Made by a program: the position numbers and the translations under genes. 64,000 bases of DNA from Leishmania donovani (taxonomy: Eukaryota > Euglenozoa > Kinetoplastea > Trypanosomatida > Trypanosomatidae), in the NCBI RefSeq assembly GCF_000227135.1, contig NC_018258.1:1003695-1067694 (forward strand), read 5' to 3'. The notes below the pieces were generated by a model. That model searched no databases and was not told the origin of the DNA. It worked only from the letters and a program-made list of their open reading frames with translations. This document shows positions 53,753 through 64,000 of this stretch, piece after piece. Position 1 is the stretch's first letter, and each line of letters opens with the position of its first letter.

Positions 53753-56700
53753 TCAAAAATCGCCGCGGTCGAACATGTTTACGGTGTCCGCAGAGACATT
53801 AGAGGCCTTGAAGCATGCGAGGGAGAACCCGGGGTCGCTGGCCTGCGGGGAAATGTATGAGAACATGCCGAGAGAGTTTTTCACAGATGAGGCCTCGTGC
53901 TGCAGATCCATTTTCGCATGGCGAGTCCTTGGAGGTGGTGTGGCTGAGTTGCCTGCCGCGGTGCAGTCCGAGTCTGTATGAGAGCTCTGGGGATAAGTAC
54001 CGGATACCCTGCCCGACTTGACTGTGCTCGTTGACGGCGGCAGAGTCCCCTTCTCAGACGTCGCCACAGTGGGAGACCGCGGAAAGAGGAGAGGTGAGCT
54101 GCAGTTCGCCACCGGCGGAGCAGCTGTCGGTGACTTGCGACACTGCGGCGATGTCGGCCTCTGGCTGCTGCCTCTCACCTCCTTCCATAAAGAAGGCGGC
54201 ACCTTCCTCGAAACATCTTCTGTTTTCCGCTTCGAGCTGCTCTTGGGGGCGCTGCTGCTGTTGCCGTTGTTGCTGCCGTTGACGGAGCTCACGTGCCGCA
54301 ATGGGCTGCCCTGGTCCTTTGGTGATGGAGTGGCTATCAGCGACCCCGCTTGACTGCTGCTGCTGCGCGGATGCTTCTCCGCGCTGCTTTCGAACATGTT
54401 TCGCAGCTTTGCCACCATACTGCCCCGCTTCTCTGGGGGAAGCTGAGAGAAGGAAAAGAGGTCGGCGTCGATGCTCAGCGACTGTGTCACGGACCACCTC
54501 TCCTTCTCGGCTGCTGTCAAGTACGCCACGGCAGAGGCCGCCTGTGCGACCTGGGCAGGTGGGCCGCTTGCAGGCCCTCGACTGCCAGTGCGCCATGCGC
54601 TCAGTTCCAGGGTGGAGTCGCCCGTGGCGTCAACGGCGTCGTCCTCGTTTTGTTTGTGTGTCTGGAATAGGCTGGTGTGTCCGCAGCTGCTCGCTCTCGT
54701 ATTCGGCTTTGCCACTGTTTCCTGGAGGTTCGAATCAGCCTCTAGATGGGCTGCGGCGCTGCCCTTGCCGCCTTCGCCGTCATGCGCACGGCCTCCACCG
54801 CTGCTGCCGCCCTTTGTCGAGCCAGATCGCAAGGCTGAGTTGGCACGGTGCTCGGAGGAAGACGCCAGCGGCGAGGAAACAGACCGCTCGCTCTCTTTCC
54901 ACAAGACTAGACTGTTCAGGTCGACTGGAGACGGTAAGGGCACAGTCCTGCCGCGCGCGCGACGCGTCCGCTCCTGGACATGCGTGAGCTTCGGTGACAT
55001 TGGTGATGCCGGTGCGGCTTTAGTGGTCGGTGAAGAAGATATGACGACGTTGGGGGCGGTACTGTCATCGTTTGGCAGCAGACCGAAGTTGCTGATAGAG
55101 GCGTCGCTCGGCTCTTCCCGTACCCCATCGACTGACTTGCTGCCGCTGTTGGCGCTGAGGGGGCGCCTGGAAACTGTCGTGGGTTGCCCCTGCCGCTCAC
55201 TCGCTGCTGCGAGAAACCTAGGCGGCTCCATCAGCACGGGAAAGTCTGTCGTGGATGGGAGATCGGCCACGTCCACAGAGCTGGTGCTGTCCGCATGATG
55301 TTCCGCCGCTTCCTTGCTGTTGCTGGAACGGCTTCCGTTGGCAGCGCGGACATCCGACAGCGGAGATGTCGGTGGGGACGCCACTGGTGATCCCTTTTGG
55401 GGCACGGCGGCACTTTGGGCTGCCACGCCTGGTGCAAGGAGGTTTGAGAGGTCAGCCACCGGCGACTCTGAGCGTTGCCGCAGAGGTGCCCGTGCTGCGA
55501 ATGCAGACGCGAGACTCACAGCACTGGCCAGATCGGAGTCGCTGATCACGACGGACAGGTCACCCACCACGGAGGACGAATTACTGTACTCCGTGTTCCC
55601 CGAGCTGGAGCCGCAGTCGTCGCTGCAGCCGCGCTCGCTAATGCTGCGCGTTGAGAAGGGCGAGAAAAGTCCGTCGGATTCAAACTTCGACTCCGCTTCC
55701 CGCATCTCATTCCTTGAGCTGGCCGCCAGCGACTCTTGCTGCCGACGCCGGACAGGCGGGCGCGGGAAACGCGTGAGGTTGATGCCGTGCGACACTCTAG
55801 GTTGTGGCATCGTCGAGCGACGGCTGGGGCTCGAGTAACTGACGCCCTGATAGTCGCCTCGAGACGAGTCCGTGGCGTCGGAAGGCATGCTTGCGTAGCT
55901 GGACGGGAATGATTGCCGTTGCGCTGCGGCGTTAAACATGGTGCCCGGCTGCAGCGGCGGGGCCGACGGGAGTTGTGGGGATGACAGACAGCTGCGGGTG
56001 CCGTTGACACCGATGGTGGTGACCATGTTTGGAGCTGTGGAGCCCGCGGAGACCAGCAGTGGGCGAGCACTCGTGGGGGCGGCGCCGCTGTTGCTTTTGC
56101 TGTTGCCGCTCACGCCGGCCGTCGCTCCGTGGGCGGTGGCGGGATGCAGCGGGAGTCGACTGCTGGAGCGAATTCTCCGGCTCGTCCGCGGGGGCACTTC
56201 ATCGGAGGAGGACAAAACACGCGCACTGCTGAAAGCGATGTTGCTCGCGGCGAGGGGACGGCGGCTGTCACTTATGTCGCTAACAGGTGCACCGAGGCGC
56301 CGCGTAGCGTCGTCCGCTGTCGTGGTGGCGCCGAGCAGCGGCGCATGCGAAAGGTCAGAGGCTGCGACGACTGGGTTGACTTCGTGCCTGGCACCCGCCC
56401 TTCGTATTGACGTGGCTGTGGATGATGGGACCAGAGGAAAGAGGTGCATATCTGCGAGTCGATTCGAGACCGCACCGCGCAGTGCCTGACTTTGCGGCTG
56501 TCGCTGCTGCCTCGGTGAAGGGGGCACTTGCGGCAAGAGAGCGGGAGTGCCATCGCCTTGAGGCACTGGCGTCTGAGCAGTGTTTCGTGGCTTGCTGTGA
56601 TGCAAAACCCCGTTCTTCGTTCCCGTGGCATTGCTGCCGTTGAGGTGCGGCATTCTAGCGCCCGCGCCTGTAGGCAGCCCATGTACGTGCTCGCCATCGT

Positions 56701-56902
56701 GGGCAGCGCCGTTCGAGTCGGGAGTGGGGCAGCGCGGCTTCGCCTTGAAGCTCTCGAAGGTGCTGCGATCCTTCAGGTGGGACGTTTTGACGCTGTCCTT
56801 CTGAAACGGGTTCGTCTCCTCGCCTGGCACGATGATGGTGATGGCAGAGCGGCGACGATGCGCCTTGAACGGCGCACTGATCATGCTCGACTGCCGCTCC
56901 AT
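53753..56902 (-). CDS. Large Ser-rich hypothetical protein, 1049 aa
   Basis: No family recognised. The ATG at 56902 follows a T-run (about 57065-57078, minus strand) and first AG at 57037-57038. The N-terminus is basic with a short hydrophobic strand (HRRRSAITIIVPGEETNPFQ). Most of the protein is Ser/Pro/Ala-rich disorder with phospho-site-like patterns (SSSRLPLHPATAHG; YQGVSYSSPSRRSTMPQPRV; SDDCGSSSGNTEYSNSSSVV). More ordered pieces are VVGDLSVVISDSDLASAVSL, WSVTQSLSIDADLFSFSQLP with PPEKRGSMVAKLRNMFESSA, and the very C-terminus (GMFSYISPQASDPGFSLACF, KASNVSADTVNMFDRGDF). The ordered C-terminal tail suggests the annotated end is genuine. A chance GGTTCGAATC match to a tRNA B box lies inside it. 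No signal peptide or membrane segment. Confidence 0.75.
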   Translation of the reverse strand: MERQSSMISAPFKAHRRRSAITIIVPGEETNPFQKDSVKTSHLKDRSTFESFKAKPRCPTPDSNGAAHDGEHVHGLPTGAGARMPHLNGSNATGTKNGVLHHSKPRNTAQTPVPQGDGTPALLPQVPPSPRQQRQPQSQALRGAVSNRLADMHLFPLVPSSTATSIRRAGARHEVNPVVAASDLSHAPLLGATTTADDATRRLGAPVSDISDSRRPLAASNIAFSSARVLSSSDEVPPRTSRRIRSSSRLPLHPATAHGATAGVSGNSKSNSGAAPTSARPLLVSAGSTAPNMVTTIGVNGTRSCLSSPQLPSAPPLQPGTMFNAAAQRQSFPSSYASMPSDATDSSRGDYQGVSYSSPSRRSTMPQPRVSHGINLTRFPRPPVRRRQQESLAASSRNEMREAESKFESDGLFSPFSTRSISERGCSDDCGSSSGNTEYSNSSSVVGDLSVVISDSDLASAVSLASAFAARAPLRQRSESPVADLSNLLAPGVAAQSAAVPQKGSPVASPPTSPLSDVRAANGSRSSNSKEAAEHHADSTSSVDVADLPSTTDFPVLMEPPRFLAAASERQGQPTTVSRRPLSANSGSKSVDGVREEPSDASISNFGLLPNDDSTAPNVVISSSPTTKAAPASPMSPKLTHVQERTRRARGRTVPLPSPVDLNSLVLWKESERSVSSPLASSSEHRANSALRSGSTKGGSSGGGRAHDGEGGKGSAAAHLEADSNLQETVAKPNTRASSCGHTSLFQTHKQNEDDAVDATGDSTLELSAWRTGSRGPASGPPAQVAQAASAVAYLTAAEKERWSVTQSLSIDADLFSFSQLPPEKRGSMVAKLRNMFESSAEKHPRSSSSQAGSLIATPSPKDQGSPLRHVSSVNGSNNGNSSSAPKSSSKRKTEDVSRKVPPSLWKEVRGSSQRPTSPQCRKSPTAAPPVANCSSPLLFPRSPTVATSEKGTLPPSTSTVKSGRVSGTYPQSSHTDSDCTAAGNSATPPPRTRHAKMDLQHEASSVKNSLGMFSYISPQASDPGFSLACFKASNVSADTVNMFDRGDF

Positions 56903-57036
56903 CGCGGACTGCCTGCCGCCGTGCTTGTGTTGTGGAGGGCGCGGAGTGAGACAGAGGTGTGTCTACGCGACTCCTCGAACGCCAGGGAGTACTGCTTAGG
57001 CGTGGGATGACGGTGAGAAACGGATGACACGCCGCA

Positions 57037-57078
57037 CTTCGCCGATGCGTGTTGGTTGAACCACGAAAAAAAAGAGAG
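57037..57078 (-). promoter_or_regulatory. Predicted trans-splice acceptor for the 1049-aa gene
   Basis: Eight T and CT-rich sequence on the minus strand, then the first AG at 57038-57037, about 134 nt before the ATG. Confidence 0.5.
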
Positions 57079-57517
57079 AGGGCGAAAGAAAAGAAACGCG
57101 CCGCAATGTTGCGCCCTTCAGTGGCAGGAGGAGGAGGAACGGGCAGAGAACGGCAACGGAGAGGGGCCAATGCCACACAGCGCCAGCCCAGTCGAGAATG
57201 AAAAAAAAAGAAGAACAACAAAAAAAGAAACACCAACAACAACACCAAACAGGAGAAGGAGCGTGCGCTGGTAAAGGTGGGTGGGCCAGGGTGGGGGGTG
57301 GGGAAGAGCAAGGACTACCTAGAGGAGGCGACGACAACAGCAGCAAAGAGCGCAAGTGAGGAGAGGGTGAGCGGCAGAGTCCGAAAACAACGTAGCAGAT
57401 CACTCTGAAGAGGAGCCCGACGCGGAAAAGCCGGAGAGAAACAGCAAAAGGACAAAACAAGTGAAATCAATGGATGCCTGCACAACAACAGCAACGCGCA
57501 CACACACAGAGAAGAGA

Positions 57518-57566
57518 AGGGGGGAGGGAGGGAGGGAGGGGAGGGGAGGGGAGGGGAGGGGGGGGT
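57518..57566 (+). repeat. GGGGA/GGGA tandem G-tract, potential G-quadruplex
   Basis: About 49 bases composed of GGGA units passing into GGGGA units and a final G8 run; at least nine G-tracts of three or more. On the transcribed minus strand it is C-rich. Confidence 0.85.
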
Positions 57567-59092
57567 CGAGACGCTGTCCACGGGACCGACGAGAACCAGC
57601 GAACGACGACCACGAACAAATAAGGATGGTGCAAAAGAAAACGTCGTAGCGCGAGCGAGCAAAGAAGTCGGGGAGTAGAACCAACAACGCGGGCACGGGA
57701 TTGCGGTGACGATGGTGTGATGGGAAAGGGGGGGGGGTGTAGGGCAGGGCACGGCAGGGGAATCTACACGGGAACAGAGGCACGGGCGGTCGACCAAGCC
57801 AAAGAGACGATCAGAGAGAGAAAGAGTAGAACAATGTGTGGCGGTGCCTCTTACAGCAGCGACGGAGGTAAGGCTATGCCAAAAGCACGCACTAGCCCCT
57901 CAAGCAAGGAAGGAAAGGGACCGGTTGGTCTGTGGGGAGCCCCCTTTTCATCCATACCCCGGCGCTAAGGTGTGGTGTTTTGCGTGAAAAGCGGGCCGAT
58001 GATATCACAAGGATGGGCAAAAGACGAGAGAAATCAAATGAAAGAGAAGGAGCGCCTATCACGACTTACACGCCCCCCCCTCCGCAAGGCACGAGATAAA
58101 AGGCCGGAAGTTCTCCGCTGTTCCTTTCGTTCGCCAGGACACGTTATCGCCGTGCCACCGGGTACCTCTGGGGCCCGGTGAAAGCTGATCAACAAAAGAA
58201 AAAAAATGACTCTTTTGTGTGATATACAGATAGAGGTAGAACGCAGTACACACATACTAGCCCACCGATGGCGGATTGAGCGGGCTGCGATGAGCGGCAG
58301 TAGAGCGCGACATGCAGAAAAATGGTGCAGGGGGCAAAGAGGTAGAGAAGGCCGAGAAAGATGGTGAAGAGTCGCGGGACAAGTGGCATCGGAGCATGCA
58401 GAGAGAAGGGTAGGGACTTGGCGGGTGAAGGATGGTGTCGTCCTCTTTCTCGATCAACGAGTTTGTTCACTAACGCTCCGTGGGAAGTCCGGATCTTGTT
58501 TCTGTAACCATGAATCCGCCAACAAGCGTGCTGAGGTGGTGGTGCCCGCTTAGCCGGTTATATATTGCAGTTCGACCCGGAAGGGAAAGGAGCGCGCAAG
58601 GCGTTGAGCATGCTGACGTCGATTCAGCTATTTTGTAACAGCGAGAGAGGTGTGGGAGGCACGAAAGGCACCGTTCCCCCAATCGCGAACGAAAAAAAAA
58701 AATAGAGGGAGAGTGGCACCCACATGCGTGCGGAAATACATCAGCCAGCCTAACAAACACTCAGACGCACACGTGAAATTTGGCAGCCACAAGCCTGATA
58801 TAATGCCGCGTCGTAACGCGGTTCGCTCTCCACACGCGCGCGTACCTACCTGGCATGTGCATCGATCACACGCGGATCACTTTCCTTTTTTTCTACTCGG
58901 CGCCGGCATTCGGTTCCCTCTTTGTTGCGAAAGCGTTGCGCGAGTTTGTTGAAAGCACAAAAACACGAAAAGAGAATGATAACACCAGCGATGCGAAGAA
59001 ACGAAAACTCAGCGGGAATAGAGAGAGAGCGAGTTATCCTCCATCATCCGATGGGCTGCGACAGGTGGGCGCATACGCGACTCGCCGTCTGC

Positions 59093-59947
59093 TTAGAACT
59101 GCGCCTCATCGGGGTCGGGGCCGTAGCGTGAGTTCGTGTTGAGAGCGTCGATACTCATCACGTCCTCGGCGCCGAGCTCGAAATTGAAGACGTCCGCGTT
59201 CTCCTCGATACGCTCCTTGTGGACCGACTTGGGGATCGTGATGAGATTCTTTTGGATGTTCCAGCGGAGGATCACCTGCGCGGCCGTCTTATTGTACTTT
59301 GCGCCGATTGCGGCGAGGATCGGGTTGGAGAGCAGCTTGCCCTGCCCTAGCGGCGACCAAGCCTCGACTTTGATTTGCTTGGCGTCGCAGAAGGCCCGCA
59401 GCTCGGCCTGATTGTTCAACGGGTGAAGCTCCACCTGGTTCACCATTGGCGTCACCGTGCACATTGCAAGCACGTCCTCCAGATGGTGGATGTGAAAGTT
59501 CGACACCCCAATCGCCCGCACCTTCTTATCCTTGTAGAGCTGCTCGAAGGCGCGCCACGAGTCCAGGTACTTCTTGCCCTCTTTCGACACGATGTCTTTG
59601 CCGCGCGGCCAGTGGATGAGGTAGAGATCAATGTAGTCAACACCGAGCTTCTGTCGACTCTCCTCGAAGGCCGCGAGCGTGCTCTCGTAGCCTTGCTCCG
59701 TGTTCCAGAGCTTCGTCGTGATGAACACATCCTCGCGCGGTACACCAGAGGCACGCAGCCCGGCGCCGACGCTCTCCTCGTTCTTGTAGATGGCTGCAGT
59801 GTCGATGTGGCGGTAGCCGGCACACAGCGCCCACTTGACGGCGTTCGCAGTTACCTCGCCGGCGGGGGACTGCCACACGCCGAGGCCGAGCTGCGGCATC
59901 TGGACGCCGTTGCTCAGCGTGACCATTGCCTTACCAACGCCAGCCAT
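59093..59947 (-). CDS. PGFS: Prostaglandin F2-alpha synthase-like aldo-keto reductase, 284 aa
   Basis: A complete NADPH-dependent aldo-keto reductase (AKR) barrel of the AKR5 type found in kinetoplastids, whose Leishmania and Trypanosoma members reduce prostaglandin H2 to PGF2-alpha and other carbonyls; it is probably cytosolic. The catalytic tetrad is visible: Asp49 and Tyr54 (YRHIDTAAIYKNEESVG), Lys79 (FITTKLWN), His112 (LYLIHWP). The family signature VRAIGVSNFHIHHLE, the NQVELHP strand and the cofactor-binding ITIPKS near the C-terminus are present; it ends NSRYGPDPDEAQF. The length is normal. The ATG at 59947 is chosen because the most likely splice AG (60036-60037, after a CT-rich tract) excludes a start at 60046, and no other ATG intervenes. 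No defects seen. Confidence 0.95.
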   Translation of the reverse strand: MAGVGKAMVTLSNGVQMPQLGLGVWQSPAGEVTANAVKWALCAGYRHIDTAAIYKNEESVGAGLRASGVPREDVFITTKLWNTEQGYESTLAAFEESRQKLGVDYIDLYLIHWPRGKDIVSKEGKKYLDSWRAFEQLYKDKKVRAIGVSNFHIHHLEDVLAMCTVTPMVNQVELHPLNNQAELRAFCDAKQIKVEAWSPLGQGKLLSNPILAAIGAKYNKTAAQVILRWNIQKNLITIPKSVHKERIEENADVFNFELGAEDVMSIDALNTNSRYGPDPDEAQF

Positions 59948-62900
59948 TTTGTGAGAGTGGCAGTCAACGATTTGGGAAAAGGGAGAGAGAGGCAAAGGTG
60001 AAGCGTCACGTGTACGTGGTGATTGTGTGAGTGTGCTGCACATCACGGATTCCGTGAAGCACGTGCGTCGTGCGAAGATGTGTGTATGCGTGTTTATGTG
60101 TGAGACAGGGAGACAGGAGGAGGGACCAGGAGTGGAGAGCAGGCGGTAACGAGTAGAGCGTGCCTAGCCCTGGGGGTGGACCATGCGGGATAGAAGGCAC
60201 GTGGTTGGGACAGCAGGTGATACACAATCGAGCGTTCGCGCATGCTTTTTTACCGGCAAGCTGGTGAAGGTGCTGAACAGAAGCTCACAAACAACCCTGC
60301 AAAGCAGCACACGTTGTGCCTCCTTGAGGCACGCGATCTCTTCACCCGACCACAAAATATCCCCCCCCGCCCCCACCCCACCGCTACGGCCACGGACCCT
60401 TTCTAAAGTCACTCGGAGTATCACTGCTCTTGCCCAGCCTACGAGGTGGTACCTACATACCGATACAAGCGAGCATCGACATGACATACTCACGCCCACG
60501 CATACCAGCGGAGGCTGTGAAAACGGCAACGCCAAAACGGTTCCTTTGATGAGCGTACCACACGCACACACGCGCGCACACAGGAGGAACAGCAAGGAGA
60601 AAAGAAAGGAAGAGAGGGAAAAGAAAACACGCACATATATGCGGAGGCCCATAGAGCATTCGCGCTGCTCCACACACACGCCTTCTTTCCTTCGCCGGCG
60701 TATGGGCGCAGAGTGTAAGGCTAGGAGTGAGGGAGCCTATAGAGACGAGTCAGGACTGTCGCCCCCGCAGGAGACGTATAGCCGAATAATCCGCTACGGA
60801 GGGTGTGCACAATCTTGCCGCTTACAAAGAGCCTTAAGACTCCGGGTGCTCGTTCGGAGCTCTATGCGTAGTTGTCTGTGCAGTGCTCACAAGAGTGCTG
60901 CCCCCCCCCCCCAATCACCCGTCCTTCGGGCCTTTCCTGGCTCACCTCGCGGAGATGTGAAGGGGCGTTGAATGGGTGCCACTGACTCTGAAACACGGGA
61001 AATCGTGGAAAAGAAAAAAAAAGAAAGAAAACGGACCGAAGGTGAGCAGCGGGAAGAACGAAGCGAAACACACAAATGACGGCTGAGCGAGGCGCACCAA
61101 CACCAAGGGAACCGCGCGCTTGCGCCGGCCACCTGTGCTTCCCGTTAGCTCTGACCGTTTCAATGTGAAAACGAAGAAAAAAAAAACAACAGAACCCTGC
61201 GAAGGAGAAGCGCAGCACAACAACAAACTGGAAAAAAAAACCTCTAAGACAGCAAGCAGGAGAACATGTACTCCTTTTGAAGCGACCACAGATCGTCGCG
61301 GGACGGGCTGTGGGAGAGGAAGAGGGAGAGAAAGGGTTGGCGCAGAGGAGGCACTAGGGCAGAGAGAAATCGGCAGACATCGGCCGTCACTGTCCAATGC
61401 ACGCCTTCACCTCAATATACTGCGACATGTGCATTACCGTGTGCCAAAAAACGAAACACAACGAAAAAAAAAACGCCTGTAGACACTAACCGCCGCTGCA
61501 GCAGCAACACAGGAACACCAAACAAGCAAGCGAGTAGAGCCAAAGTCAGAGCACACAGAAAGGGGGTGCCAGATGAGAGGCGGAGGAGGCGCAACGAGGA
61601 GTGCGCCTCGTCTGCCCTCACAACAGCACAGGAACGCGGCAACACACAGAAAAACAAACGCGCTGGCAGACGAAACATCCATTCAGAACACGAACAGCAG
61701 CAGGGGCCCCGCGCCGTCCTGCCGAGAAAAGAAGCGAGTAGCCGGCCCCGCCCCACAGGTGAGGGACAACACGTCAAAATCAAACCGTAGAAAAAGGTCG
61801 GCCAGCGCGGGTGCATCGATGCGCATGGGCCCGATACATGCGCAGGCACGACATACATCGAGACAAAACAGGAAGTGCTCTCGCAGAGCCACAGCTCGCA
61901 TGCGACACTGTGTGGACATGCACCAAGGGGGAACGCGCAAGGTGACCGTGCAGAAAAAAAAAGGTGGAGAGAGAGGGGAAGGGAGGGAGGGTGCAGCGCC
62001 AAGCAGACAAACAACAACAACAACAAAAACAGCGAATGTGAGGAATTCGGCACCGGGACGCGAGCAGAGCGCACAAAGAGAGGAGACGCAGGCACATAAA
62101 ATGAGAGCCGGCGAAGGTACAAGGGCGAAGCTAGAAAGCCACCAAAGAACCAAGTACATCCTACTTGAAGAAAGGGAGCGGCACGGATCGGCTTCGGCGA
62201 GTGCAGCGGGATAACGATTCGACAGTCGTGGGGGCATAGGCCACGCGCTACTTTCAAAGATCTAAACGGGCAGTGAGGTTAGGATCGCCCGCAGTGGTGC
62301 TGACCGCTCTCCATGTCTCTAAAACTCAGTGACACCGAGTTGCGCGGAAGAATCAAGCCACAATCACACAGAGGGAGAGAGCGGAGTCGACAAGGAGAGG
62401 CTGAAGAGAGCAATGAGAGGTGGCGGCAACAAGAGCAGAAAAAAAAAGAACCAAAACAGATGATGAACACCGGCAACGAGAGAAACGAAGAAGAAAAAAA
62501 AAGGTGGGCCCATTTCCAGTAGCGCACAAGGGAAAATAAATAGCAAGAGCCACATGATCGTCAAGAAAGCATACGCGATAGCATCGATGCCGCCGGGCCA
62601 CGAGGACGGGCGGTCAGGCGCCAAGCACACCCACCGTCACTCATGGGTGCTGCCGAAAAGCGTCGAAGCGTTGTAAAATGTGCGCTCAACAAAGCCGCCA
62701 CAGCCGCGCGGCGCACTGCACACCAGATCGCGTGTGTATGAGTGGGCGACTCGCTGTCGATGTCGCCTCTTTCCCTTTTTTTTTGCATGTGGGTGCGTCG
62801 TCTCTGCATGTGTTTGGTGATTACATCGTACACACACACACACACAACACAGCACAGGCCTGCACACAGTGGGTGACAGGGTCGGTTGACGAGATGGAGA

Positions 62901-64000
62901 GTAAAGGAAGCACGGAAACAAGTATGACACGGTTTCCTAGCCAGACATGGGCACATAAATCTGTCGCAGACGCATCGGTTGATGATCTGGGCGCCATGAT
63001 GGGGGGGAGGAGCGGGACAGAGTCCAGCACCGAAAACAAGAAAGAGAAAATAACGTGCAAAGAGATAGAGGGGAGCAATCGGAGAAGAGGCAACCACAAA
63101 CGAAAAGGGAACAGAGAGAGAGAACAGAATGGAGAAGCGTGACGGCCGCACCACGAGTACAAAGACAACAACACCGACAGACGCTGACATCATACCAACA
63201 ACGCGAAAGGCGGATGGGAGAAGGAAGAATGTGGAGAAGGGTGTCGTATTGGATTGGCACATCCTCTTCCGAGTACATCTATATATCTATAATACCCTGT
63301 CTGTGATGTGAGAGACTGAACAGCGGGTGATGGTGGTCACGTAAAGGAGGAAGGTCTGCGGTGCATCAGTGAGGAGGTGGAACCAGAAGAGGGGGGGGAG
63401 AAGAAAGGGAGAGAGAAAGCCGATTGGCGGAGCGGCTCAGACATAAAGGAAAGAGAGGCCAAACTACGTATACACACACACGTGCCTATGCATACATGCA
63501 CATACAACGTAAGCGAAGCACACGATGAGACGAGCCGAGCGTATATGTTACGAGGAAGACGAACAAGTCTTGCAGGCGCTGAAATACAAACATAGCGAGA
63601 CGGAAGAGAAAGGGCGGAAAGCAGAAATGCACAAGTGAGAGCAAGTGTTGAATCACGACTTTTCGGTGTCTATAGCGTGCGGACTGCACGACGGCAGTGA
63701 GGGGTAGTGGCGGAGGAAAAGCAGTGCCGCAGATTGACGCCCTGATATCTTCCACTACGCTGGTTTCTTCTCTGCGGAGCGGCAAATGGGTCTCAGAAGC
63801 GGGCCCATCAACTCCGCGCTAGAGCTGCGAGAACGGCGTACAAGGTAGGAAAAACGGAAGGCAGCGAAGGGCAACAAACGCAGCAAAAACTGCATAGATC
63901 ATGCGAGACCGTGATGGACAGACAAGGCGCGGGAAGGGGGTATAGAAGAGAGCACAACACAGAAACACGACTGTGACAACGTTGCCTTGCGCTCTGCCTC
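59948..64000. other. Intergenic spacer, at least 4 kb
   Basis: Includes the PGFS 5' UTR (splice AG near 60036), a C-run at 60900-60912, A-runs (61010-61022, 61231-61239, 61463-61471, 61952-61960) and a CA run near 62831-62847. Frames here are low complexity and do not persist. I call no gene. Confidence 0.4.
60036..60136 (-). promoter_or_regulatory. Predicted trans-splice acceptor for the PGFS gene
   Basis: A CT-rich minus-strand tract (about 60097-60135) is followed downstream by an AG at 60037-60036. The implied 5' UTR of about 89 nt has no ATG before 59947. Confidence 0.35.

Larger units (their letters stand above)
56903..59092. other. Intergenic spacer, 2.2 kb
   Basis: Contains the 5' UTR of the 1049-aa gene, A-runs (57064-57075, 57199-57235), the G-tract at 57518-57566, a G-run at 57728-57738 and short A-runs near 58197 and 58690. 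No gene seen. Confidence 0.5.

Noticed and set aside
54727..54736. GGTTCGAATC, an exact match to a tRNA B box
   Set aside because: It lies inside a coding sequence, the flanking bases do not form a T-stem, and there is no A box or acceptor stem.
59093..60046. Longer 317-residue PGFS
   Set aside because: The upstream ATG precedes the likely splice AG at 60036-60037, and family members start at MAGV.
60164..63785. Several 80-280-codon frames in the last 4 kb
   Set aside because: All are Leu/Ser/Cys/Phe-rich on the pyrimidine strand or Arg/Glu/Lys-rich on the purine strand, a pattern produced by strand asymmetry in Leishmania spacers.

Overview
The window reads as a piece of a Leishmania (or very closely related Leishmaniinae) chromosome. 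DNA is GC-rich, every credible protein gene lies on the minus strand, genes are intronless, and each is preceded by a pyrimidine tract and AG on the minus strand, as expected for trans-spliced polycistronic transcription. Intergenic spacers are long and rich in CA/TG microsatellites and homopurine runs. A 284-residue aldo-keto reductase matching Leishmania prostaglandin F2-alpha synthase, a three-domain tRNA ligase, and SIDER-like degenerate retroposons support the assignment. I cannot fix the species. From family knowledge, the PGFS neighbourhood suggests chromosome 31, but this is unverified.

Layout, low to high coordinates (transcription runs right to left): a SIDER-like element (1-592); a hypothetical protein gene (862-2364); three tandem SEC14-type CRAL-TRIO/GOLD genes (4937-6499, 10419-11894, 12942-14397), the last broken by a stop and a frameshift, with a second SIDER-like copy (9538-10103) between the first and second; a decayed region carrying a 487-bp fragment of the next gene (15356-15842); a CorA-type Mg2+ transporter gene (17036-20562) split by two assembly gaps and containing an in-frame 486-bp tandem duplication; a hypothetical gene (23055-24206); a SIDER-like element (about 25001-25457); a hypothetical gene with a decayed downstream extension (27257-28432); a gene relic (30693-31186); a large Ser/Pro-rich hypothetical gene with a broken 3' end (33162-36221); two more hypothetical genes (40293-41372, 43090-45381); tRNA ligase (47635-50424); a large hypothetical gene (53753-56902); and the PGFS-like aldo-keto reductase (59093-59947). 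Long spacers at 60-64 kb and 37.7-40.3 kb hold nothing I can call.

I see no operon-like functional module. The genes share a transcription unit rather than a pathway, although the CRAL-TRIO cluster is a clear tandem family. The most notable points are: (i) the predicted adenylate-accepting lysine of the tRNA ligase appears to be glutamate; (ii) the CorA gene has an internal 162-codon duplication that probably caused the assembly breaks; (iii) four of the five N gaps are flanked by the same sequence on both sides, so they are contig overlaps and not missing DNA; (iv) several genes show stop-plus-frameshift decay at their 3' ends, more than expected for Leishmania, which calls for either real pseudogenisation or sequence errors. 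I did not find a convincing undescribed multi-gene system.
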